This document shows, piece after piece, positions 9,136 to 16,939 of a stretch of DNA of 64,000 bases (position 1 is the first letter of the stretch; each line of letters starts with the position of its first letter). The position numbers and the translations under genes are program-made. The notes beneath the pieces are model-generated. The model saw only the letters and a program-made list of their open reading frames with translations, ran no database searches and was not told the origin of the DNA. Source of the DNA: an uncultured Saprospiraceae bacterium (GTDB taxonomy: Bacteria; Bacteroidota; Bacteroidia; Chitinophagales; Saprospiraceae); the NCBI GenBank assembly GCA_938015415.1, contig CALLPK010000005.1, positions 1-64,000 of the forward strand. The letters are read 5' to 3'.

Positions 9136-10002
9136 CTATAAATTAAATAATCTTGAAATAGTAAAACCTAAACGAAACTGTCCATCCGCCCAGTTGGATC
9201 GCGTATTGGGAATATAATCGGTGGGTGCCAGCCCCGTGGTATTGGTTAAATTGATTTGAAAAACGTGACCTCCCGTATCGATTTCTAATCCAAAGCCCAA
9301 CGGTAAATAATAGCCATTTTCCGAAGTTCGTAAATCCGAAAATGGAATCGTCGTATCCACAATCAATCCAAAGACTTTGGTGAGTTGAAATCGTGCGGCA
9401 AAACCCAGGTTAAACAATCCATTTTCATCTTCTTGCGTCACATAATTACGGTGGATATAACCAGGAGAAATCTGTAAAGCAAAACGCTCCGAAAAACTAC
9501 GGGCCAATAAGGCCTGAAAATTATAGATCAATCGATGTGCGGTTTTTGGAAAATTTGTTAATAACTCCGGATCATCTATTCTTCTAGCCGTGGAAAGGGA
9601 AACACCTCCCAATAAAGTAAACGTAATGGGAGCACCCGCCGCTTTGCCTTGACCAATAAGTTTATATTTTACAATACCGTTGACAAGTCGGGTTAAAGGT
9701 CCGGCTCCTTTGGTTCTGTTGAGTCCAAACGTAAGTCGATCGGTTGCACCGTAGTCTATCCCAATCAAAACATCCGCGGCGTCTTCCAGACCATAAAAAT
9801 TTTGCCACCCACCGTTACTTCCCGCCAGGTCACCAAAACGATGACTGATTCTAAAGTCCATTTTTCCGGCGGGTAATGTTTCCGAAGATTGAGTACTGAT
9901 GACTCTCGTATCTTTAAAAGTACGATATTCTATTTTCGTCTTTTCCTGACTATATCCAATAGCAAAAAACAGTATCAAAAAGGAGGTAAAAAATAAACGC
10001 AT
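9136..10002 (-). CDS. DUF5777-type outer-membrane beta-barrel protein
   Basis: A 288-residue secreted protein. The signal peptide MRLFFTSFLILFFAIGYSQ is followed by alternating hydrophobic/polar beta strands and a typical barrel ending with a C-terminal Leu-Phe-Asn-Leu region. The motif GKMDFRISHRFGDL near the start and GIDYGATDRLTFG resemble the DUF5777 family, whose function is unknown. The frame is open to 10041, but the Met at 10002 begins the signal peptide and leaves five bases after the upstream lipoprotein stop at 10008. It lies between a cytochrome and a cysteine-rich lipoprotein, which suggests a role in an envelope electron-transfer or metal-handling complex; that is inference from context. 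Confidence 0.75.
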   Translation of the reverse strand: MRLFFTSFLILFFAIGYSQEKTKIEYRTFKDTRVISTQSSETLPAGKMDFRISHRFGDLAGSNGGWQNFYGLEDAADVLIGIDYGATDRLTFGLNRTKGAGPLTRLVNGIVKYKLIGQGKAAGAPITFTLLGGVSLSTARRIDDPELLTNFPKTAHRLIYNFQALLARSFSERFALQISPGYIHRNYVTQEDENGLFNLGFAARFQLTKVFGLIVDTTIPFSDLRTSENGYYLPLGFGLEIDTGGHVFQINLTNTTGLAPTDYIPNTRSNWADGQFRLGFTISRLFNL

Positions 10003-10007
10003 AAATT

Positions 10008-10367
10008 TTAATTTTCGGGGTGGCCGGCTTCTAACCAACATTTAAATAAATCAAATTCTTCTTCGGTCAATTCTCCCGGAGAACGGGGCATGTCCCTTTG
10101 GACAATTACCTCATCTTCTATCTGACCGTTTTCTAATTGTCCTAGTAAACCCTGATAAGAAGTATAAACACCAGGTGCATTACCGCCAGAAACGTGACAG
10201 GTTGGAATAGCACAACTGCTATTAATAATAGCTTGCATGGTATTATCATAATTAATTTCGGGATCGCAAGTAGGCTCCAACGTCTCACCAACCACGGGAA
10301 TTTTATCCTTCGTACAGGAACCTAAGATGGCGATCAAAAGGCAAAATAAAATCGTATATCGTATCAT
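10008..10367 (-). CDS. Small lipoprotein with a CX4CH motif
   Basis: A 119-residue protein. The N-terminus MIRYTILFCLLIAILGSC is a lipoprotein signal with lipobox LGSC, so Cys18 is probably lipidated. The mature part holds SCAIPTCHVSG, a CX4CH pattern reminiscent of haem-attachment motifs but with four rather than two residues between the cysteines. FKCWLEAGHP near the end resembles the end of cytochrome-like domains of the kind found in planctomycete and Bacteroidota proteins. It is the first gene of the three-gene cluster with the DUF5777 barrel and the diheme cytochrome. Haem binding is plausible but unproven. Confidence 0.75.
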   Translation of the reverse strand: MIRYTILFCLLIAILGSCTKDKIPVVGETLEPTCDPEINYDNTMQAIINSSCAIPTCHVSGGNAPGVYTSYQGLLGQLENGQIEDEVIVQRDMPRSPGELTEEEFDLFKCWLEAGHPEN

Positions 10368-10470
10368 AAAAGCTGTTTTTGCTGAAAGGCATCAAATTAT
10401 GGAAATTAAAATATGTTTTTAACAAATGCTAACACGGCATCCTTATGCTCAACCAGTCTATTCATTTTCA

Positions 10471-10599
10471 TTAGGTTTCTTCCCTTTGTTTGATTCGTAG
10501 TAGTTCTTTATTAGCCTTTCGGCAAATTTCACTGTACTTTCGGATGGACTTCAGAGGCATATCTAATTTGTTTTTTTCTTGGTCAATTCGTAGTTATAA
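10471..10599 (-). pseudogene. Possible remnant of a MerR-like regulator
   Basis: A short open stretch on the minus strand, ending at the stop at 10471-10473, reads MPLKSIRKYSEICRKANKEL from the internal Met at 10560. MPL(K)xIRxYxE(I/L)xR resembles the helix after the wing in MerR-family regulators. There is no in-frame start with a DNA-binding domain, and an upstream stop closes the frame near 10599. It is best seen as a leftover piece of a gene; the family guess rests on one short motif. Confidence 0.25.
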
Positions 10600-10659
10600 A
10601 TTCTAAACATTTACAACCACGAACTTACGGGTTTTTATTACTAAACTAATAGAAGAAAT

Positions 10660-10731
10660 CCGACAATTATAATAAAATTTCCGACAATTTAACTAGTACG
10701 AAGTGGATTGCATTAGTACAAAACCGACAAT
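10660..10731. repeat. Three direct CCGACAAT repeats
   Basis: CCGACAAT occurs at 10660-10667, 10681-10688 and 10724-10731. Start-to-start spacings are 21 and 43 bases, about two and four helical turns. Such spacing is common for regulator binding sites, but no regulator is identified. Confidence 0.4.
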
Positions 10732-10976
10732 GATAGGAGATTTTCAATCTCAATATATAATTTGATAAATTTAATCTTTATTTTTGAATCCTCACACTTG
10801 AGGGTAAATACTTACGATGAAAAAAATAGAATTGCCTAATTCCGGACGCTAAATCTAGATAAAAGCACCTATTGCCTTCGGAAGTTTTTTAAAAATCAAA
10901 TGAATCCAAAAAACTCTTTAGTAGACCTTGGTGTTAGTATCGTAAGTAGAAGACCTTAAAAGCCGTGGTTTTTAGG

Positions 10977-10984
10977 TAACTTTG
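10977..10984 (+). promoter_or_regulatory. Candidate -7 box for the bacilliredoxin gene
   Basis: TAACTTTG fits TAnnTTTG and would place the start near 10991, about 37 bases before the ATG at 11028. The -33 position (10954-10957) reads CTTA, a weak match. Confidence 0.45.
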
Positions 10985-11027
10985 TTTTATAATTGAGTTA
11001 TTTCTTTAGTTAAAAAAATAAAAAAAT

Positions 11028-11441
11028 ATGTATCCACCAGAATTAGTAGCTCCAATGAGCAAAGATTTAACTGATTTCGGATTTGAAGGACTGACCACCG
11101 CCACGGCAGTGGACTTGGTCCTGGAAAATCAAAAAGGAACCCTTTTGATGGTTGTTAATTCCGTTTGTGGTTGTGCGGCAGGAATGGCCCGACCCGGTGT
11201 AAAAATGTCGATGCAGCACGACAAAAAGCCAGACAAGGCCGTTACTGTTTTCGCCGGTGTAGACCGTGAGGCAACTGAAAGAGCCCGGGAATACTTACTT
11301 CCCTACCCTCCATCTTCGCCCTCTATTGCACTTTTTAAAGATGGCCAGTTAGTCCACTTTATCGAACGCCACCACATCGAAGGAAGTCCGGCAGAAGCAA
11401 TTGCCCAAAATTTAGCAATGGCTTACGACCGATTCTGTTAA
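11028..11441 (+). CDS. BrxA/BrxB-family bacilliredoxin
   Basis: A 137-residue cytoplasmic thioredoxin-fold protein of the YphP/YqiW family. The CGC active site is at Cys47-Gly-Cys49 (VNSVCGCAAG), followed by the family motif ARPGVKMS. The rest (VFAGVDREATERAREYL, PSIALFKDGQLVHFIERH) is full-length and typical. In Bacillus the family removes bacillithiol from S-thiolated proteins; whether this organism makes bacillithiol cannot be judged from the window, so a general disulphide-reducing role is the safer reading. It is a single gene with its own promoter-like box and a strong terminator. Confidence 0.93.
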   Translation: MYPPELVAPMSKDLTDFGFEGLTTATAVDLVLENQKGTLLMVVNSVCGCAAGMARPGVKMSMQHDKKPDKAVTVFAGVDREATERAREYLLPYPPSSPSIALFKDGQLVHFIERHHIEGSPAEAIAQNLAMAYDRFC

Positions 11442-11474
11442 AAAACGCTATTCCTCCAAAAGAAATAAGCTATA

Positions 11475-11518
11475 AAAACGGGCCATCCTTACTAATACCA
11501 AGGTTGGCTCGTTTTTTT
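11475..11518 (+). terminator. Terminator after the bacilliredoxin gene
   Basis: AAAACGGGCCATCCTT (11475-11490) pairs with AAGGTTGGCTCGTTTT (11500-11515) with a 9-base loop, followed by a run of T. Confidence 0.85.
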
Positions 11519-11634
11519 CTGTACTACAAAGTACCATTTATCCCCGTGACCTTTTGTTTCCTCCCCTCAAACTGATCATTAAAAGTTATTTTATCAGAAT
11601 GGTAAGTAGTCAATACTTAACATAAAAAGAAAAT

Positions 11635-14600
11635 ATGGCTATTACACAAAGGGTTTTATTAATCGTGCTCCTCCTGATCATCTTTTCTGGGATTTTAACT
11701 GGCCAGGCGCCGATTTCCCAATTCGGAATTGTGCAAACGAGAGGCTGTGCACCACTTACCACCGATTTTGCTAACGACTCCGAAAATGCGACTAGTTACC
11801 AGTGGCTATTTCCGGGTGGACAACCAGCTATCTCTACAGATTTTGAACCATCTGTCACTTTTGAACTACCGGGCGAATATCCAGTTAGTCTGATTGCTAC
11901 CAACAGTCTGGGATCTGATACTAGTAGTTTTTCAATTACAGTGCTTAGTCCAGTTCCCGTAGCGGAATTTAATTTTCAAAATAATGATCAGACTGTAAGT
12001 TTTAATAATCAGAGTTCCCACGCAAATTTCTTTATCTGGGACTTTGGAGACGGTAATTCCAGTACGCTAGAAAATCCGGTCCATACTTACGATGAGAATG
12101 GCACCTACATGATCCGTCTAACAGTAATCAACGATTGTCAAAGCATTACGCATACCGACGTTATTGTTTTATACGATCAACTCAATATTCCGACCACCAC
12201 GGCCAACGATGCTATTCCATCCGCAAAAACTGATTTTTTGCCCGGCACCAACATGGGCTACTTCCCGCCCTGGAAGGATACCGAACTGGCCGATATCGCC
12301 GCGGGAAATCCAGAGGTTGGCCAAGAAGGCGTGGGCGTAAAAACAATCCGTCCTCTTTTACCAGAACATTTTCTGGAACAATGGGGCTACGATATTCGGG
12401 TAGATGCTTTTGAACATTATAAAAAATTAAAGCTGAAGGATAATACCATGATTGTTGGTTTTCCTTCTGACGATCACCGCGATACAACTCATTATTGTCC
12501 GGAACATCGCTCTGAAATGTTTGCCGATATGTACACACCCATTTGGGATAACGGAGAAAATGGTACTCCCGTTAATGATGATAATCCACTGGCCCTTTAT
12601 TTATGGCGGATGGTCCATCTTTACGGCGATAATATTAAATTTTGGGAAATTTGGAATGAACCAGGATTTGACTATACTTTTTTGACGGGCTTTTTAGGTC
12701 CGGGTCAGGAAGGCAGTTGGTGGGACAATAATCCCGATCCATGTGATTATAAATTACGGGCGCCCGTTTATCATTATATTCGGACGCTGCGAATTTGCTA
12801 CGAAGTAATCAAGACCATCCAGCCGGAGGCCCATATCACCCTTGCCAGTGTAGGCTATCCAAGTTTTATGGATGTTATCTTAAGAAATACCGATAACCCC
12901 GTAGATGGCAGTCCAACGGCAGATTATCCACTCGGCGGCGGAGCTTATTTTGATGTGGTGACCATCCACGCTTATCCGCATTTTGACGGTAGTGTGAGAG
13001 AATGGGATGAAGCTACGCAGAGTTTTATTTATGAACGGCATACTGACAAGGCAGCAGACGGAATTGCGCGGACTAAAGGTTTGTATCAGGATGTTTTGGC
13101 CAGTTATGGTTACGATGGCCAAACGTATCCAAAAAAGAAATGGATCATTACTGAAATTGCGGTACCCCGTAAACCCTTCGGAGATTATTTTGGATCGGAC
13201 GAATTACAGATCAACTATTTATTGAAAGCCTATATTTCCTGCGAAAAAAACGAGATCGAAGCAATGCACATTTACGATATGTCGGAATCTCATTTTCTCG
13301 ACGACGCTGTTTCTGAATTTCAAGTAATGGGATTATTTCAACGCCTTTTTGGGGTGCTGCCCTATCAGCAAATTAAGAATCAGCAGGCAGACGCTTACAA
13401 AACAATTTCGGATTTACTTTATGGTTCTACCTACGATCCAGTTAGAGAAGCAACGTTGAATCTTCCCAACGGAATTCGTGGTGCCGCTTTTTTAGATAAA
13501 AATGGACATTACACGTATGTGCTTTGGGCAGAGACCACTTTGGATAATTCCGAATTTGCGGAAGGCAGTTTTAGTTTTCCTAGTAATTTAAATATTTTAT
13601 CATTAGAAAAAAGAACCTGGGATTTTTCTACCACCGGAACAGTGGAAATGACAGCTGGAATCAATCTTCCACTTACGGGACGTCCCGTTTTTTTTACAGA
13701 TAAAAACAATCGGATTCCAATTGCCCCAACCGCAGATTTTTCCGTGACAGAAACAGCAGGCTGTGTGCCGATGACCATCAATTTTATGGATGCCTCGACC
13801 ACCAATACGACGACCTGGAATTGGAGTTTTCCGGGCGGAGTACCCGCTACTTCTACTGAACAAAACCCTACTGTTGTCTACAGTCAGGCGGGAGAACATC
13901 CGGTAACATTGATCGCGGAAAACAGCAGTGGAACCAGTACCCTAACCAAAACTGATTATGTGCAAGTAAGCGAAGTTTTACCAACTGCCGCTTTCACTAC
14001 TGAAATCAACGGGGAGATTGTCAGTTTTATCAACGAGTCGGCAGGAGCTACCAGTTATTTTTGGGATCTTGGTGATGGAAATATGAGTACGCTGAAGTAT
14101 CCAACCAATGATTATAATATTGATGGATTTTATGATATCCAGTTGATAGCCAATAACGGTTGCGGATCAGATACCATTGTACAAACCATTATCATTAATC
14201 CGGATAATGTGCTACCTTTTCCCGATTTTTCGGCAGATACCCAAAGTGGTTGTGGTCCGTTGACGGTTCAGTTTATGGACGAAAGTTCAGAAAATACGAC
14301 CGGTTGGTGGTGGCAATTTCAGGGAGGAACGCCAGAGAATTCTAGTGAACAAAATCCAGAGGTCGTCTTCGAAAATACCGGGAGCTATTTTATTAAATTA
14401 ATTGCCTCGACCAACGTTGGAGATCGCACAAAATTTAAGGAACATTTTATTGAAGTTACGGACGATCCACCACAGTCACTTTATACAGTAGGGGATTCAG
14501 AACTGACCATTTTTCTCTTTAATAATTCAATTAATGCAGACAGTTTTTTATGGCTATTTGGTGATGGAAATAGTAGTACCGAGGAAGGTCCTACCCATAC

Positions 14601-14970
14601 CTACGCAAGTGCTGGCATTTACGAAGTATCATTGATTACAACGAATAATTGTGGTTCGGATACGCTGAATTATACGGTAAATAACTTGCCCACTAATACT
14701 TTTATAACGGAGGACATCCATCGTTGGGAAATATTTCCTAATCCCAATAATGGAAAATTCACCGTATTGCTGAGCACAATTCCAACGATAGAAACCACCT
14801 ATTTAAAAATGTATGATTTACTTGGACAATTGGTCTACGTCACGCTCGTTGATTTTTCCAGTGGACATCTTACCGAAGAAATTAACCGTCCTGATTTACC
14901 GAAAGGTACTTATAGTGTAGTTGTCGAAAATAATAAAACCAGAGCCGTAAAACGAGTAGTTGTTTGGTAA
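11635..14970 (+). CDS. Secreted glycoside-hydrolase-like protein with six PKD domains and T9SS type A tail
   Basis: A 1111-residue surface or extracellular protein. The signal peptide covers residues 1 to about 24. Two PKD domains (about 27-180) precede a large domain (about 190-690). This domain has the marks of a clan GH-A (beta/alpha)8 hydrolase: WEIWNEPGF, whose Glu near residue 341 fits the acid/base, and WIITEIAVP, whose Glu near 506 fits the nucleophile. Four more PKD domains follow (about 700-1025). The C-terminal roughly 80 residues (IFPNPNNGKF start) form a T9SS type A sorting domain. PKD domains alternate between a PGG-type (GCxPLT...WxFPGG) and a WDFGDGNSST type, making three pairs. 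It probably hydrolyses a polysaccharide; substrate and GH family are not assigned. Confidence 0.8.
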   Translation: MAITQRVLLIVLLLIIFSGILTGQAPISQFGIVQTRGCAPLTTDFANDSENATSYQWLFPGGQPAISTDFEPSVTFELPGEYPVSLIATNSLGSDTSSFSITVLSPVPVAEFNFQNNDQTVSFNNQSSHANFFIWDFGDGNSSTLENPVHTYDENGTYMIRLTVINDCQSITHTDVIVLYDQLNIPTTTANDAIPSAKTDFLPGTNMGYFPPWKDTELADIAAGNPEVGQEGVGVKTIRPLLPEHFLEQWGYDIRVDAFEHYKKLKLKDNTMIVGFPSDDHRDTTHYCPEHRSEMFADMYTPIWDNGENGTPVNDDNPLALYLWRMVHLYGDNIKFWEIWNEPGFDYTFLTGFLGPGQEGSWWDNNPDPCDYKLRAPVYHYIRTLRICYEVIKTIQPEAHITLASVGYPSFMDVILRNTDNPVDGSPTADYPLGGGAYFDVVTIHAYPHFDGSVREWDEATQSFIYERHTDKAADGIARTKGLYQDVLASYGYDGQTYPKKKWIITEIAVPRKPFGDYFGSDELQINYLLKAYISCEKNEIEAMHIYDMSESHFLDDAVSEFQVMGLFQRLFGVLPYQQIKNQQADAYKTISDLLYGSTYDPVREATLNLPNGIRGAAFLDKNGHYTYVLWAETTLDNSEFAEGSFSFPSNLNILSLEKRTWDFSTTGTVEMTAGINLPLTGRPVFFTDKNNRIPIAPTADFSVTETAGCVPMTINFMDASTTNTTTWNWSFPGGVPATSTEQNPTVVYSQAGEHPVTLIAENSSGTSTLTKTDYVQVSEVLPTAAFTTEINGEIVSFINESAGATSYFWDLGDGNMSTLKYPTNDYNIDGFYDIQLIANNGCGSDTIVQTIIINPDNVLPFPDFSADTQSGCGPLTVQFMDESSENTTGWWWQFQGGTPENSSEQNPEVVFENTGSYFIKLIASTNVGDRTKFKEHFIEVTDDPPQSLYTVGDSELTIFLFNNSINADSFLWLFGDGNSSTEEGPTHTYASAGIYEVSLITTNNCGSDTLNYTVNNLPTNTFITEDIHRWEIFPNPNNGKFTVLLSTIPTIETTYLKMYDLLGQLVYVTLVDFSSGHLTEEINRPDLPKGTYSVVVENNKTRAVKRVVVW

Positions 14971-14985
14971 AAAAATGGTAAACTT

Positions 14986-15957
14986 TCAGGGCAATTCTAA
15001 TTGAAGAAGAGTACCCTGATCTCCAGCAATATAGACCTTTTGATTTCGAATAAAAACATCATAAAAATGACGATCAGGAAGATTGGTGACCTTTTCCCAG
15101 TTTTCTCCACCATCTGTCGTCATCCAGCACAAGCCACCATCGCCGACAGCAAACCCCTTTACTTCATCAGCAAAAAAAACAGACCGAAAAGGTTGATCAG
15201 AAACGGTAATTTTGTTCCCATCTCTTTGGACCGACCAGGTTAAGCCTCCATCTTTCGACTTGAGGATAGAGCCCGAGAATCCAACCATATATCCAGTTTC
15301 AGGAGTAGGGAAATGGACTGATTTAAAAAAGTCATTGTAAACAGGTAATCTAGTCCAGGAAGTACCTCCGTTTGTGGAGTGCAGTACAATCCCATAACCT
15401 ACCGCGACAGCCCGTGTGGGGTCGACGTAAACCAAATCACTAATTTCAGCTGGAAAAGTATCCAGTGTTACCACTTGAAAATTTTCGTTTAATTGCAGAA
15501 TAATACCATTCTCAAAAGCAATGCCTCCCCCCACTAAAAGGTGACCATTAATACCTTTAGAAACTGCATTAAAAGGTGGCACATCATTAAGGGTAGGAAA
15601 TCCCTGAGTAAACCAACCTTCTTCCCGATTTACTTTTCGTCGTAATCCTGAAAAACCGACCTGTACTACCTCTCCATTATCTAAAGGCGTAAAATCATAA
15701 ATAGTATTAGAAAAGTCACTTTTCTCCCAACTTCTTCCCCCATCATAAGTTACCAGATGGATACCCTGCTGATAAGCAATTCCACCTACCAAGTGTCCAA
15801 CTGTATCATTTAAAAAATAGACTCCTTCGAGCCGGTCAGCGGTAGGAATTGTAATTTCTCTCCAGAGCACTTCCGTTTCATCCGGACGGTTACAGGCACT
15901 AAATAAAACAAAAAAGAAGCAGAAAAAGAAAACACAGGAAGCACTTACATTCATCAA
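14986..15957 (-). CDS. Ycf48/BNR-repeat-like lipoprotein
   Basis: A 323-residue protein with an N-terminal lipoprotein signal (lipobox FSAC near residue 21). The rest is a chain of beta-propeller blades with repeated motifs of the kind TTDGGENWEKV, STNGGTSWTRL and SKDGGLTWSV, together with GxAVG segments. This is the pattern of the Ycf48-like/sialidase BNR superfamily. In cyanobacteria Ycf48 helps photosystem II assembly, which cannot apply here; in Bacteroidota such proteins are usually of unknown role, probably binding in the envelope. It is convergent with the GH-PKD gene (16 bases apart). A terminator lies upstream and separates it from the next minus-strand gene. Confidence 0.75.
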   Translation of the reverse strand: MMNVSASCVFFFCFFFVLFSACNRPDETEVLWREITIPTADRLEGVYFLNDTVGHLVGGIAYQQGIHLVTYDGGRSWEKSDFSNTIYDFTPLDNGEVVQVGFSGLRRKVNREEGWFTQGFPTLNDVPPFNAVSKGINGHLLVGGGIAFENGIILQLNENFQVVTLDTFPAEISDLVYVDPTRAVAVGYGIVLHSTNGGTSWTRLPVYNDFFKSVHFPTPETGYMVGFSGSILKSKDGGLTWSVQRDGNKITVSDQPFRSVFFADEVKGFAVGDGGLCWMTTDGGENWEKVTNLPDRHFYDVFIRNQKVYIAGDQGTLLQLELP

Positions 15958-15990
15958 ATTAGAATAAAGAAATTTAGAACAACTTCAAAA

Positions 15991-16036
15991 AAAATAGTCA
16001 GCATCTTGAAGATCAAAGATGCTGACTATTTTTTAA
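15991..16036 (-). terminator. Terminator after the 16074-16610 gene
   Basis: Perfect 17-base-pair stem: AAAATAGTCAGCATCTT (15991-16007) pairs with AAGATGCTGACTATTTT (16016-16032), with an 8-base loop. A/T tracts flank both sides, so it can act in both directions. Confidence 0.85.
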
Positions 16037-16073
16037 ATAACACGATATTGAAATGTTAATTATTGGCAAAAAT

Positions 16074-16610
16074 TCATTTATCGTCGTTACCTGTAGTTAT
16101 ATTATTTTCTCTGGCCAAGGCGCCCGTTTGCTTTTTTTTTGTATTTGTCTCCAATCCTGAACGGGGAGCAGCCATTGGGAAAGAGGCACTACCGTAGTGA
16201 GAAAAATTCTTATTATAGGAAATAGGCAGGTTATACTGATTCATAAAACTAATCAAAAACAGCTTTAAACTATCCTGATCCAGATTTCTGGAGTTTGGTT
16301 TAAGATAATAAGCGATATGATTAATACGACCTTCAGGTGACCAAAAAATATTGAACCACATTTTACTACCATTAAGATCATAACCTACCTCGTGCGCGTG
16401 AGCCTCCATGCCCATAAGCATATCTTGCCACTTGGTAAAAGCCTCAGTCATGTTATCGTTACAGACAGTCAACAGCATATCGGTATGCTTTTTTGTTAAC
16501 TCATCAAACGCTTTTTCGTGTTCCCCCAACAAAAAGACCTTAGGTAGTTGTTGCGCATTACCTATTGAAAAGGTTAGGCAAGCAATCAGGGCTATTATAA
16601 ATGCTTTCAT
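16074..16610 (-). CDS. Secreted protein of unknown function
   Basis: A 178-residue product from the Met at 16610 with a clear signal peptide (MKAFIIALIACLTFSIGNAQ). The frame is open to 16670, but the upstream residues do not resemble a signal. The mature protein has a helical start (EKAFDELTKKHTDMLL), a DLNGSKMWFNIFWSPEGRI segment and a Ser/Lys/Thr-rich hydrophilic tail after about residue 140. GSKMWFNIFWSPEGRINHIAYY suggests a compact alpha/beta domain, but I do not recognise the family. A strong terminator follows. It lies upstream of, and on the opposite strand to, the cytoplasmic S9 peptidase; no functional link is evident. Confidence 0.6.
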   Translation of the reverse strand: MKAFIIALIACLTFSIGNAQQLPKVFLLGEHEKAFDELTKKHTDMLLTVCNDNMTEAFTKWQDMLMGMEAHAHEVGYDLNGSKMWFNIFWSPEGRINHIAYYLKPNSRNLDQDSLKLFLISFMNQYNLPISYNKNFSHYGSASFPMAAPRSGLETNTKKKQTGALARENNITTGNDDK

Positions 16611-16939
16611 GTCAATGTAATTAAGCAAATTAAAACAATACCCATTTACGGGCGTTTCTACCGTTTTCACTTTTAAGTAATGACCTCGTAAGAGGTTCTT
16701 TTCTTTGGTTTATTTTAAATAAATTGGGGTTTTCGCTAAAAGTCAGTATAAAAACTGATATTAAAAGAACAATATACAAAATTAAACGGGTAAAATGTGC
16801 CTGATAAGGTGTGAACCGCTTATTTTGGGTTTAATTTAACATTAGTCATTTATTACCATCACTTAACGACTCATTAATAAGGGCTTTTACTAGAAAACAA
16901 GCACAAAAACTCTGCCACATTAAGAAAAATAATAATTTA
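16611..16939. other. 329-base divergent intergenic region
   Basis: AT-rich spacer between the secreted minus-strand protein and the plus-strand S9 peptidase. No full -33/-7 promoter pair or RNA gene was recognised. Confidence 0.5.

Larger units (their letters stand above)
10368..11027. other. 660-base gene-free region upstream of the bacilliredoxin
   Basis: No intact gene is seen. It holds a decayed minus-strand coding fragment (10471-10599), a hairpin (10587-10601 with 10609-10623: TTCGTAGTTATAAAT against ATTTACAACCACGAA, allowing G-U pairs), three direct CCGACAAT repeats (10660, 10681, 10724) and a -7 box at 10977-10984. Confidence 0.6.
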
